Notes: generated from the letters alone by a model not told the origin. Shown: positions 44,075-52,871, counted from the first letter of the stretch. The stretch: 64,000 bases of DNA from Alphaproteobacteria bacterium (GCA_021775805.1 JAJFHD010000016.1:1-64000), one strand, 5' to 3'. Numbers and translations are program-made.

Positions 44075-45046
44075 GTGAGACCTTTATTTAAGACGACAAT
44101 TTTTGCGGCGGCCGGGGCATTTGCCATGGTTGCGGTATCCACGGCGCAGGCTGCGGAGAAAGTCAACGTTGCTTTTTTTCTGGAATGGGCAACGCCAAAC
44201 CTGATTGCAAAAGTCGACAAAGCCTATGACAAGGCGATGGGCGTCGACGTTAACTGGGTTGATTTCACAACCGGCACGGCAATGACGGAGGCCATGCTGG
44301 CGGGCGACATCGACATTTCCTATTCTCAGGGCCTGGCGCCGTTTGTGACGGCTATCCAGCAGGGTGCGCCGTTGAAAATGATCGGCATTGCCGTCGTTTA
44401 CGAAGCCAACGACTGCTTTGTCAAAAACGGGCTGGGTATCGATTCATCCAACGCTTCGGAGCTTGAGGGCAAAACTGTAGCGGTGCCGTTGAACACAATG
44501 GCTGACTACGCGTTCCGCAGTTACATGTCGCATCTGAAAGTCGACATCTCGAAGATGAAGATTGTCGATCAGGCTCCGCCGGACGGTGCCAAATCACTGG
44601 CTGACGGCGCGGTCGACATGGCTTGCGTATTCGGTGGTGTGGCCTCGAGTGCTGCGGCCGAAGTGGGCAAGGCCATCATGTCCAGCAAGCAGAAGGTAGA
44701 CGCCGGAATCGGTTCGTTTGACGTGATATCAGTCACTGAGAAATTCGCGACCGAAAATCCTGAACTGGTGAAATCATTCCTGGAAGTCACCGATGATGCG
44801 AACAGTTCCTGGAAGGGTACCGACGGGGAATACCAGAAAGCGGCCACGGCCTCCGGCATGGATGTTGATACGACCAAGACCCAGGTTTCAGGGTTCATCA
44901 TGCCGTCCAACAAGGAGCAGCTGGAAAAGTATTTCGGCAAGGACGGCATTGCGGCCGCAGCTGCGGCATCGCTTGGCCTGGTCTTCTCCGGGGACTCGGA
45001 TGGCTCGGCGATTGCCAAGACAATCGACAGCTCTTTCCTGAAATAG
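44075..45046 (+). CDS. ABC transporter substrate-binding protein, taurine/nitrate type
   Basis: 323 residues from GTG 44075, chosen because GGGAGGA lies seven bases upstream. Signal peptide MRPLFKTTIFAAAGAFAMVA ending AQA-AE near residue 25. The mature protein shows the NMT1/TauA-like pattern VAFFLEWATPNLIAKVDKAY, GTAMTEAMLAGDIDISYSQG, GLGIDSSNASELEGKTVAVP and LADGAVDMACVFGG. It should be periplasmic. A terminator-like hairpin follows, so it may be expressed more strongly than the downstream ATPase and permease. Confidence 0.9.
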   Translation: MRPLFKTTIFAAAGAFAMVAVSTAQAAEKVNVAFFLEWATPNLIAKVDKAYDKAMGVDVNWVDFTTGTAMTEAMLAGDIDISYSQGLAPFVTAIQQGAPLKMIGIAVVYEANDCFVKNGLGIDSSNASELEGKTVAVPLNTMADYAFRSYMSHLKVDISKMKIVDQAPPDGAKSLADGAVDMACVFGGVASSAAAEVGKAIMSSKQKVDAGIGSFDVISVTEKFATENPELVKSFLEVTDDANSSWKGTDGEYQKAATASGMDVDTTKTQVSGFIMPSNKEQLEKYFGKDGIAAAAAASLGLVFSGDSDGSAIAKTIDSSFLK

Positions 45047-45067
45047 GACGACGTCGCACAAAACGGG

Positions 45068-45092
45068 AGGAGGCTGCGGGATGCGGCCTCCT
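45068..45092 (+). terminator. hairpin between binding-protein and ATPase genes
   Basis: AGGAGGCTGC pairs with GCGGCCTCCT (10 pairs, one G-T) around a GGGAT loop and is followed by TTCCTGTCTTTCT. It probably terminates or attenuates transcription after the binding-protein gene, a common way to raise its level over the membrane components. Confidence 0.7.
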
Positions 45093-45265
45093 TTCCTGTC
45101 TTTCTGAAAAATTGCTTGCAGGTGATTTTGTTCTGGCAACCCGGGTATCGCCCTTGCCATCCGCACTCTCCGGAACTTAAGATCCCGCATTCACCTTGGG
45201 CCGAGGCATGCATGTGGTCTCCTGAGATCGCATGGTTCACAAAAATCGATGATCAGAAGTACATA

Positions 45266-46063
45266 ATGGCAGACCTTGTTTGCAAAGACCTAAGCATGAC
45301 GTTCACCAACCCGCAAACGGGTGGAATCGTCGAAGCGTTGAAAAACATAAACTTCACTCTAAAAAAGGGTGAATTGTTGTCCGTGCTCGGCCCGTCCGGC
45401 TGTGGCAAGACGACGCTTTTGAACATGCTTGCCGGTTTTATCAATCCCACGAGTGGTACGGCCGAGCTCGGAGGCAACGTGATCGAAGCCCCTGGCGTGG
45501 AACGCGGCATGGTGTTTCAACAAGGCGCCTTGTTCGAATGGTTGCCGGTTTCCAAGAATGTCGATTTCGGACTTCGTATGAAGAAGACCGATTCGGAGAC
45601 AAGCAAAAAGCTGGTTGAGAAGTGGCTCGACATTGTCGGCTTGCAGGGCTTTGGCGACACACCGACCTATCAGTTGTCGGGAGGCATGCAGCAACGTGTG
45701 GCGCTGGCACGATGCCTGGTGAACGATCCGGACGTGATCCTGATGGACGAGCCGCTCGGGGCCCTGGACGCGTTGACACGCGAAAAGATGCAATCCCTGG
45801 TGCTGGAACTGTGGAAGGAAACCGGCAAGACCATCATGATCATTACCCACTCGGTTGAAGAGGCTCTGCTGTTGGGTGAACGGCTGTTCGTCATGGCGCC
45901 CCGCCCGGGCCGGGTACACAAGGAATACAATTTGCCGTTTGCCGAACGCGGCCTGACGGAGTCTCTTCGCGATATAAAACAGGACGCTCACTTTTCTGAA
46001 GTGCGCGAAGAAATTCTGACGATGATTTGGAACATGGAAGAAGAGATTATGGGTCGTGTTTGA
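45266..46063 (+). CDS. ABC transporter ATP-binding protein, taurine/nitrate type
   Basis: 265 residues from ATG 45266; the longer frame from 45116 runs back towards the hairpin and is not family-like. Walker A GPSGCGKTT, Q-loop VFQQGALFEWLPV, signature LSGGMQQRVALARCL, Walker B VILMDEPLGALD and H-loop IITHSVEEAL are all present. This is the TauB/SsuB/NrtD class. The stop overlaps the permease start by eight bases. It powers import with the neighbouring permease. Confidence 0.92.
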   Translation: MADLVCKDLSMTFTNPQTGGIVEALKNINFTLKKGELLSVLGPSGCGKTTLLNMLAGFINPTSGTAELGGNVIEAPGVERGMVFQQGALFEWLPVSKNVDFGLRMKKTDSETSKKLVEKWLDIVGLQGFGDTPTYQLSGGMQQRVALARCLVNDPDVILMDEPLGALDALTREKMQSLVLELWKETGKTIMIITHSVEEALLLGERLFVMAPRPGRVHKEYNLPFAERGLTESLRDIKQDAHFSEVREEILTMIWNMEEEIMGRV

Positions 46064-47984
46064 ATGGCTGTCAGATAACCGCGCGTCGATTGCGGCGGTG
46101 CTTGTTGTCCTGTTGGTGATGACGTTTGTTGCTTCGATCTATATCGGACGAAGACAGAATGCACTGACCGCCAACGACGAAGTCTTTGGCGATCCTGAAC
46201 GGACCAAGGGCGGTTGGTACTGGGCGGTATGCGGTATTTCGGCACTGATGCTCGTCTGGTTCTATTTTTCGTGGGGAGCCGGCCGGGCATTCTATCCGCA
46301 AGCTGCAAACGAAATGTGCCAGATTGCGAAACTTGAAGAAGCAATCTCGCCGATCAAGGCGGCTCTGCCGATCGGGTCGCGTTACTACAAGTCAACCTTG
46401 CTGGTCGCGCGGAACACCGCCCAACTGAAGGATCTGCAAACGCAAGTCCCGGCGAACGTCTTCTCAAGCGAAGAACAGGCAGAGCTTGCGGCATTGGTTG
46501 ACCAGATCGGCCATTTGATTGCCAACTCTTCGGATCCCGCCAATCTGAGCCAGCGTTCCAAGGATGAGCTGGTCGCGCTGTCGGCAAAACTAGATGACCT
46601 GGCTGCAGAACTCAATGCAGGGCCCAATGGCCTGACCCCATCAAGTGAAGCTTTGGCGCAACCGAAATGGGGTACGACGAACGTCGAGATTCCCGTGCTG
46701 CCTATGACCGGCAAGGGTGTCCTGTTCGACAACGTGGCGACCAAGGCGAAGGACATTACAACCCTTTTCAACAAGATCAGAAACCATTTGCCAGCCAATG
46801 ATCTACTGATCGCCGACACCAAGAATCGTATCGACGCTTTGAAGGAAGTCAATGAAGCAGGCGGCTTTGACGAGAAAACCGCTGATGCGCGCACGACCTA
46901 TGTCAAGGCCATCGAACGGATCTTCCGCAGGCTCGATGACGGTATCATTTTTCCTGCCGCATCCCTGGAAGGCGTCAACACGGCGATCGCCAATCTTGAT
47001 GCCGCCCAAGACGACGCGCAGGGCGGTTTGCGGCTGGTCGACGCACTGCTGTTTCCAGGCCAGGGCGTTGTCAAGTCGCGCACCCAGTGCACAGAGCAAG
47101 GCTCCGCGCGGTGGTTGCCGAAGCCAACCGACGTGGTTGCCACATTTGCCCGCCTGGCTAATCCCGATGTCGAGAACGGCGGCGGCTACAGAGGCGTGAC
47201 ATTGCTGTGGTGGAAGTGGCTGCCGGTGGCTGATGTGGTCGGCTTCTTTGTGCCCGACTGGATCGCCGACATCTGGCCGGGGGAGTTTGCACGCCACGGC
47301 GCCGAAGGCACGATAACACCCAACTTCAAGGACAAACTGCTTTCGTTCGCACAAGGGGAAGTCTCCCTCGGCTACATTCCCATGCTCGACGGCCACATCT
47401 GGGATTCCTTGTTCCGGGTCCTGGTGGCGCTTGCCCTCGGTATCTTGCTCGGCGTGCCTCTGGGCCTTTTCATGGGCGTCGCGAAGTTCTTCAAATCGTT
47501 CTTCGACCCTCTAATCGAGCTCTACCGTCCAGTCCCACCGCTCGCCTGGGCCCCACTCATTCTGACGATCTTCGGCATCCAGGACGACGGCAAGATCTTT
47601 CTTCTGTTCATGGTGGCCTTTGCGATCATGGTCATCTCGGCACGCACCGGCGCCTCAGGCACCCAATTGTCCAAGATCCGCGCGTCGCACTCCCTGGGGG
47701 CGACAAACGGCCAGATCATGCGCAATGTCATTTTGCCAAATGCGCTCCCTGAGATTTTGACCGGCATCCGGATTGCCATTGGCGTTTGTTGGGGCACGCT
47801 TGTTGCTGCCGAAATGCTCGCCGGCACGACCGGCGTCGGCTTCATCGAGAATATCGCGCGTACGGTGTCAGACTACGAACTCATCTGGGTGACGATTCTG
47901 ATCATGGGCGTGCTGGGGCTGGTGTTCGACCTGATCATGCGATGGGTGATCGACAAAACCATTCCGTGGCGCGGCAAGGGTTAG
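46056..47984 (+). CDS. ABC transporter permease with long N-terminal extension
   Basis: 642 residues, against about 260-300 for typical TauC/SsuC permeases. The last 250 residues are the normal permease domain (GHIWDSLFRVLVALALGILLGVPLG, RPVPPLAWAPLILTIFGI, EAA loop region SLGATNGQIMRNVILPNALPEILTG). The first 385 hold two membrane segments (about 10-29 and 53-72) and a mostly helical soluble domain, presumably periplasmic, rich in Ala/Leu/Asp with coiled-coil character (about 100-330). The GTG start overlaps the ATPase gene. The extension's role is unknown; it might receive the binding protein. Confidence 0.9.
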   Translation: MFEWLSDNRASIAAVLVVLLVMTFVASIYIGRRQNALTANDEVFGDPERTKGGWYWAVCGISALMLVWFYFSWGAGRAFYPQAANEMCQIAKLEEAISPIKAALPIGSRYYKSTLLVARNTAQLKDLQTQVPANVFSSEEQAELAALVDQIGHLIANSSDPANLSQRSKDELVALSAKLDDLAAELNAGPNGLTPSSEALAQPKWGTTNVEIPVLPMTGKGVLFDNVATKAKDITTLFNKIRNHLPANDLLIADTKNRIDALKEVNEAGGFDEKTADARTTYVKAIERIFRRLDDGIIFPAASLEGVNTAIANLDAAQDDAQGGLRLVDALLFPGQGVVKSRTQCTEQGSARWLPKPTDVVATFARLANPDVENGGGYRGVTLLWWKWLPVADVVGFFVPDWIADIWPGEFARHGAEGTITPNFKDKLLSFAQGEVSLGYIPMLDGHIWDSLFRVLVALALGILLGVPLGLFMGVAKFFKSFFDPLIELYRPVPPLAWAPLILTIFGIQDDGKIFLLFMVAFAIMVISARTGASGTQLSKIRASHSLGATNGQIMRNVILPNALPEILTGIRIAIGVCWGTLVAAEMLAGTTGVGFIENIARTVSDYELIWVTILIMGVLGLVFDLIMRWVIDKTIPWRGKG

Positions 47985-48014
47985 GTCCGGATTCTCTGCG
48001 GGACCCTGCCGGTC

Positions 48015-48386
48015 ATGCAGAGTTGCGGCGTCGATCCGGCGGTGGTCCATGGCGGCGGCCAGCAGATCGGGCGGGATCCGGACATAGGATTCGTCGGCGA
48101 GCCGGGGCGTATCAAGCCGGAGATTCTCAACACCTTCATCGACAGCGATGTGATCCCGGTGATCGCCCCGATCGGCGTCTCCGCCACCGGCGAGACCTCC
48201 AGCATCAATGCCGACACCGAGGCCGGTGCGTTTGCCGGCGCCATGAATGCCAAGCGCCTCCTGCATTTGACCGATGTCGAGGGCGTCGTCATGGTCGACG
48301 GCCGGGCCGCCCATTCGGTCCTGCTGGAGCTGTTCATGGAAGGCGGCTTCGGCACCCGCATCAGCGCGTCGGAGATTACGGCTTGA
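48015..48386 (+). pseudogene. shortened second copy of argB
   Basis: A 123-codon open frame closely matching argB at 40640-41560 in three blocks: the VVHGGG(Q/P)QIG region, the block from GFVGEP through [20 protein letters not shown] to NAKRLL-LTDV, and the last 36 codons. Two in-frame gaps remove the substrate region and the segment after LTDV. Over the last 108 bases I count eight differences from argB. It lacks the N-terminal ATP-binding KYGGHA and cannot be a kinase. Argument for decay: missing motifs. Against: the frame remains open. Confidence 0.88.
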
Positions 48387-49011
48387 GGCTCTGGTTCCGA
48401 CCGGCGCTGTTTGCCTGACCGGCTTAGACAAGTGTCTTCTGTTGAAGGTATTACAGACCATCGGGCCGTACTTCCGCAGTTCTCAAAAGTGCAAACTCCG
48501 GACTCTCGCTGTACCTCGACATTGACCGCAATACCTCAAAATCGCGATCCTGGTGGAGAAGCCGTCCACAGCAGCATCAACAGGCTCCCAAATGAAGGAG
48601 TTATTGCTCTCTTGCTTTTTGTATCTCCGTTTTCGAGACGGCATCAGAGCACCTCTCAGACGGTAGTTCTCCTCGCAAGATTTCCAGCTTGCGTCCAATA
48701 ACTGCTTTGTTGAAAACGCCCGTTCGTGTGGAGTTTTTGGCTCCAGGTCACAAAACCGCAAGGATATACTCTACCCGTTAGGGTTGTAATAGACATGTTT
48801 GTGTATCGTGTGCGTGCATCTCCAGAGTTGCAGCGCCGGAGGTCCTCGTGTCGGCGCACGAGGACGACAATCAAGAAGGGCGGCAAAGCCACCGCTCTGG
48901 CGGTGCAATGCCGATCGGCTCAAGGACTGAATCCCATAGATCGCAACATGCGTTAGTGTTCAACTGCTTGACACAATCAGGACCTCAAGGCTGTCAAACC
49001 GATCTGTTGCA
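48387..49011. other. intergenic region with repeat copy A
   Basis: About 620 bases after the mini-argB with no convincing gene. It contains the first copy of the 143-bp repeat (48814-48956). Short frames near 48411-48701 have no family resemblance. Confidence 0.5.
48814..48956. repeat. 143-bp direct repeat, copy A
   Basis: From CGTGCATCTCCAGAG to CATGCGTTA, same length and nearly identical to 51977-52119. It includes the hairpin ACCGCTCTGGCGGT and the shared segment GGACTGAATCCCATAGATCG. No coding role is seen. Confidence 0.88.
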
Positions 49012-49434
49012 ATGAGGCATCGGCCACCGGACGCCGTTATGGTTGTCGATGACGATCCGATTTTGTGCGAGGTTGCCAAGACCTGTTTCAAGAAACTTGG
49101 CGCTTTGGACATATCGGTCGCTCACAATGGAAGAGACGCGCTCGACTTCGTTGACCTACAGGGTGATCCATTCAGCTTTGTCCTGCTTGATCTCAACATG
49201 CCGGCGATGGACGGTGTTCAATTCCTGCGGCACCTGCACAGACGAAACTATCAAGGCTCGATAGGCATCCTTGGTGGCGAAGAACCGGCAATGTTGTCGC
49301 TGTCCGCTGATCTTTCGAAAAAACTCAGCCTCGATGTCGTCGGCCCAATAAGGAAGCCTCCAAAGGTAGCTTCTCTTCAGGATCTGATCTCTCGAACCGA
49401 TGCATCCTGTGGGCCGATCCAGCGGGACGAATAA
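49012..49434 (+). CDS. single-domain response regulator (receiver)
   Basis: 140 residues. VMVVDDDPILCEVAK carries the acidic pair near 13-15, the phospho-acceptor is Asp60 (FVLLDLNMPAMDG), and the conserved Lys lies in IRKPPKV. There is no output domain, so it acts as a stand-alone receiver or phosphate shuttle. No kinase is adjacent. It lies 55 bases after repeat copy A. Confidence 0.85.
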   Translation: MRHRPPDAVMVVDDDPILCEVAKTCFKKLGALDISVAHNGRDALDFVDLQGDPFSFVLLDLNMPAMDGVQFLRHLHRRNYQGSIGILGGEEPAMLSLSADLSKKLSLDVVGPIRKPPKVASLQDLISRTDASCGPIQRDE

Positions 49435-49497
49435 TCCCCATTAACCTCCGGTGAACTTGTGTCAGCTCTTCGCCGCCAGGAAATTCGCTTCTGAACC

Positions 49498-49526
49498 CGA
49501 GTCGTGTATCTGCTTGGTTGAGTCCG
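49498..49526. repeat. 29-bp repeat, copy A
   Basis: CGAGTCGTGTATCTGCTTGG and the following TTGAGTCCG recur with three changes at 51575-51603. The two copies flank the methyltransferase and TadG-like genes, inside the 143-bp repeats. Confidence 0.65.
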
Positions 49527-49533
49527 AGTTGTC

Positions 49534-50733
49534 TCAGCGGGTTTTGTTGCCGTGAATGCGAAGCACCTGCACGTCACCTGATTGCAGGGCCTTGGCCCGG
49601 GCGAGCCAGATTTCGCCTTCGTGAACAACCTGGTTGATAAACCGCCGGTCCACTTTGCTGCGATCGATCGATTTGACAAATTTATTCCAGCCGGCATGTA
49701 TCTGTTCGAGAATTTTTTCCGAGAGATCGTGGGTCGCACGAATGTCAATCCCGGATTTCCGCAATTCGTCTATGTACTGCTCGCTGGTCCAGGGATGGAT
49801 TTTGTGAGGTTCGGATGCCGCCCATGTCTTGAACCTGTCGGATTCGCAATTCGGATCCTTGATCATATAGTCGGTAATCAGGATCTGTCCGTTCGGCTTC
49901 AGTCCCATGGCGGCCTGTTTCATGACCCGGGCCTTTTGGGGATAAGCAAAAAGTCGCTCGCGTGAATAGATGATGTCGTATTTGGCCGCAGCGAGCCTGA
50001 AAGTCGAGAAATCGACGACCTGCAACGGCACCCGCCGTGTCAGCATGAATGATTTTGCGAGGTCACGGGCTTTATCGAGCAACTCATGCTCGGGCTCCAG
50101 CGCCTCCATCCACAGATTCAGTTCCTTCGCCAGATGAAATGCCGTTCCGCCGAGACCGGCGGTGAGATCCAGAATGGTATGGGCCGGGTTGGCGCCTACT
50201 GGCCCCATGATTTTGCGAACCAGGGCGGCGGCGCCGGGCTCAATGAAACTTTCACCCCAAACCGCCTGCGCCGCTTTCATCTTGACAAGCGTCCACGAAA
50301 CGTCCGGATCCTCAACATTGCTTGGATCGTCTATCTGAAGGTCGGACGCGTCTGCGCTGGCAGGGACCAAATCCGGTTCTGTGCCGTGCCACCACGCCAG
50401 CATGCGTGTCTTCAGGGGCCTGTCGTATTCTGAAGTTCGGGCAGGCTCAAGCGCTGAAGATGCCGGAACTTCCGTGGGGATTGTATCGATTTGCGTCACG
50501 ATCGTGTCTTCCACAAGATCTTCTGGCGGTACGACATCATCGGAGATGGGCATAAGAGGCGCCATGGACAAAAAGGCGGTGATCACACCGGTTTGGGCAT
50601 CGGTCAGTTGGCGCGTCTTGTGCAGTTGCTCGATCGCATCCTGCGGTAACGATTTCAACGTCGCTATGAAAACATCCGTCGAAACGTCGCGCAGTTCGCT
50701 GTCCGACAGTTTTTCGAAGTCGGCGACCGTCAT
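49534..50733 (-). CDS. class I SAM-dependent methyltransferase with N-terminal extension
   Basis: 399 residues. The first 150 are unusual and acidic (a helical QLTDAQTGVITAFLSMAPLMP then a linker). The catalytic domain follows with motif I ILDLTAGLGGTAFHLAKEL, post-I EALEPEHELLDKARDLAK, DIIYSRERLFAYP and LKPNGQILITDYMI. The class resembles small-molecule (phosphoethanolamine/sterol type) methyltransferases more than DNA enzymes. It follows the TadG-like gene by 13 bases on the same strand, but a functional link is not evident. Confidence 0.78.
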   Translation of the reverse strand: MTVADFEKLSDSELRDVSTDVFIATLKSLPQDAIEQLHKTRQLTDAQTGVITAFLSMAPLMPISDDVVPPEDLVEDTIVTQIDTIPTEVPASSALEPARTSEYDRPLKTRMLAWWHGTEPDLVPASADASDLQIDDPSNVEDPDVSWTLVKMKAAQAVWGESFIEPGAAALVRKIMGPVGANPAHTILDLTAGLGGTAFHLAKELNLWMEALEPEHELLDKARDLAKSFMLTRRVPLQVVDFSTFRLAAAKYDIIYSRERLFAYPQKARVMKQAAMGLKPNGQILITDYMIKDPNCESDRFKTWAASEPHKIHPWTSEQYIDELRKSGIDIRATHDLSEKILEQIHAGWNKFVKSIDRSKVDRRFINQVVHEGEIWLARAKALQSGDVQVLRIHGNKTR

Positions 50734-50745
50734 TGCTTGATCCTT

Positions 50746-51423
50746 CTACTTCGCCAGAATAAAACGCCTGTTACCATCGAGGATGCCTTCCGGGCAATCG
50801 GTCAACGGTTCGGGACTAAAGTTCCCGACTGCACCGCTAAAGCCACCAACCGTACAGATGAACCCTGCCTCCAGCAGAGCACCGTCCCGGGATAACAGCG
50901 ATTCCTTGGACCTGGCATTGGAGTAGACAGCACAGGCATCTCCGGTAAGCCTTGCATTTACCTCCAGTGTAATCGCGGCCTTTTTCTTGTCGTCATCAGG
51001 GCCGAGCATGCAGATCGGAATCCCTCCCATCACATGGGCTGTTGCGGATGCCGAAACAGCGCCATCGGACCAATCCGGAAACAGTTTGTTTGTCGGCTGA
51101 ACCACATTCATGACAACAGAGAGTGGACCGTTATTCACTTCAACCTTCACGGTTGCAGGTCTGCCTCTTGTGCCGGTAATGGCGTTTGCAGTTTGCTGCG
51201 CCACCGCATGCAATTGATCGTAGTCAGTGGTTGCTACACGAAGCTCGTGCGCAGAGTTCACAGCGGCTGCATCTGCTATGGCTTGAACGCGTGATTGCTG
51301 ACGAGAGGGGTATCCATAGTCAACCGCCAACCCGGTTGCCATTATCAACACAGGCAGGATCAACCCAAAACTCAACGCCACGCCACCGCGGCAATCAGAC
51401 AGGTATCTGATTGCAGTTCTCAT
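50746..51423 (-). CDS. TadE/TadG-like pilus-assembly protein, C-terminally short
   Basis: About 225 residues from ATG 51423 (GGAGGG upstream). The start matches TadG: a basic stretch, then GGVALSFGLILPVLIMATGLAVDYGY (membrane anchor) and SRVQAIADAAAVNSAHE. ICMLGPDDDKKKAAITLEVNARLTGDACAVYSNA is the conserved Tad middle. Typical TadG proteins continue for another 200 residues or more; here it ends at GNRRFILAK. No other tad genes are nearby. It is probably a truncated orphan, anchored in the inner membrane. Confidence 0.78.
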   Translation of the reverse strand: MRTAIRYLSDCRGGVALSFGLILPVLIMATGLAVDYGYPSRQQSRVQAIADAAAVNSAHELRVATTDYDQLHAVAQQTANAITGTRGRPATVKVEVNNGPLSVVMNVVQPTNKLFPDWSDGAVSASATAHVMGGIPICMLGPDDDKKKAAITLEVNARLTGDACAVYSNARSKESLLSRDGALLEAGFICTVGGFSGAVGNFSPEPLTDCPEGILDGNRRFILAK

Positions 51424-51465
51424 GCCCCCGGCCCTCCAGCCTCGGCCCGAAATTCCTTCAAGCAA

Positions 51466-51976
51466 CCATAAGTTGTACTGACGGCCGGTTAAAAACTAGT
51501 TAGGGCACGATGTGTCCAAAGCCAATGAAGACTGATGCCAAAGCGAAACAAATCGGATGCAGAATTCGGCAAACCGAGTCATGTATCTGCTTGGTGAAGT
51601 CCGTTGCGGGTCAAAGAACAAGCCCGCTCTCGCGGGATTGAATGGTGTTTTTTGGCTCGGCGGCTGAACGTTGACTTGTCTGTTTGGGGTGACGTTTGGG
51701 GTTTGTGTCTTGAGGATTGAGTGGTTTGACCCTCACTCGAGACAGGAGACCTCCAACGACCGATACACCGACCCAAAGCATCTTGGTGCCAGGATTGCGA
51801 TCACGTCGTCGATCCATCCCTCGCCGCCGTTAGGGAGGTTGGACTCCCTGCGGCGGATCCGATATTGCCCGATCAACACGGGAAATCATAAGACAAGCGC
51901 TTCACGTTTGATCGCACTCATCAATACAATTCAAAGCTGCACAATGCCCTCAAAACTGTCATGCACGTGCTTGACA
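51466..51976. other. intergenic region upstream of the TadG-like gene
   Basis: About 500 bases with no supported gene. It contains the second 29-bp repeat (51575-51603) and ends at the second 143-bp repeat. Confidence 0.5.
51575..51603. repeat. 29-bp repeat, copy B
   Basis: CGAGTCATGTATCTGCTTGG then TGAAGTCCG, three differences from 49498-49526, same orientation. Confidence 0.65.
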
Positions 51977-52119
51977 CGTGCACCTCCAGAATTGCAACAC
52001 CGGAGGTCCTCGTGTCGGCGCACGACGACGACAATCAAGAAGGGCGGCAAAGCCACCGCTCTGGCGGTGCAATGCTGATCGGCTCAAGGACTGAATCCCA
52101 TAGATCGCAACATGCGTTA
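51977..52119. repeat. 143-bp direct repeat, copy B
   Basis: Direct copy of 48814-48956 with only scattered substitutions and no indels; downstream sequence is unrelated. Together the copies bracket the receiver, methyltransferase and TadG-like genes. Confidence 0.88.
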
Positions 52120-52165
52120 ACGGGCCGGCATCCGACACTCTTCACATTGGCGGACGTTGGAGAAC

Positions 52166-52306
52166 TCAAAAACACCTGCCGGGTTGAAACTTCACCCAAT
52201 TGAGTTCCTGGTTCGTACCGGTGGCAAGCACGGTGTGCCAAACCTGCATTTCGGGATAGTACTTCGCTGCTTCGTAAGCTTCGGTCAGGGCAACGATGTG
52301 TGACAT
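52166..52306 (-). CDS. 46-residue hypothetical protein
   Basis: ATG at 52304-52306 is preceded on the minus strand by AGAGGTGGATC, a good Shine-Dalgarno. The product starts MSHIVALTEAYEAAKYYPEM and ends NWVKFQPGRCF. It may be a complete small protein or the 5' end of a decayed gene, because the frame stops just before repeat copy B. No family recognised. Confidence 0.35.
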   Translation of the reverse strand: MSHIVALTEAYEAAKYYPEMQVWHTVLATGTNQELNWVKFQPGRCF

Positions 52307-52640
52307 GATCCACCTCTAGTCACTTATGCGAGTACGTGTCCATTCCCCGGAATCCGTTTCAAGCGCTTCGATGCCCTATTGTCGAGGTTAAGCTCCTTTG
52401 TCTGCAAGGGGTCATCCTGAGAACTGACGCAGCCGCCGAAATCCCGATGAAAAGGTGATGTACAATGGACGCTCGAGATGAGCAAACAAGCCGAGTTTGA
52501 CCCCTATGCACAGCCGGAGAGCTCTTGAATGGCTGCCACGCGCGAAAGTTGACAGGAGCCACTATGATCTTAAATCTTACACGATCTGGCTTTGAAAGAC
52601 GCCCATCCCGGCACACAATTCTAACGCTGGAGTTCTATCA
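52307..52640. other. gene-free stretch
   Basis: About 330 bases between the small minus-strand frame and the small membrane protein gene. Nothing recognised. Confidence 0.4.
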
Positions 52641-52853
52641 GTGAAATTTTCATATCTGTTCGTACCCAAACCAGGACCCGGCAGGAGTGGGCTGACCGGG
52701 CTGCTCGGCTGGGCATTTTACTCGATCGGATTGTTTTTTGCGGTTGCCGGCCTACTGAGTATCCTCTCAGGCATAGCCTTTTATCTGGCGTTTGTTTTCT
52801 TTCCGATTTTTTTTCTATGCCGATGGCTGTTTTTCCTGCTGTCTCGCCGATAA
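52641..52853 (+). CDS. small two-helix membrane protein
   Basis: 70 residues from GTG 52641, with TGGAG about eight bases upstream. A short polar start (FVPKPGPGRSG) precedes two hydrophobic segments, about 19-41 and 44-66, ending in SRR. Probably an inner-membrane small protein of unknown function; the hydrophobicity pattern is the main support. Confidence 0.5.
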   Translation: MKFSYLFVPKPGPGRSGLTGLLGWAFYSIGLFFAVAGLLSILSGIAFYLAFVFFPIFFLCRWLFFLLSRR

Positions 52854-52871
52854 TCGGTTGTCCAACGGAAG

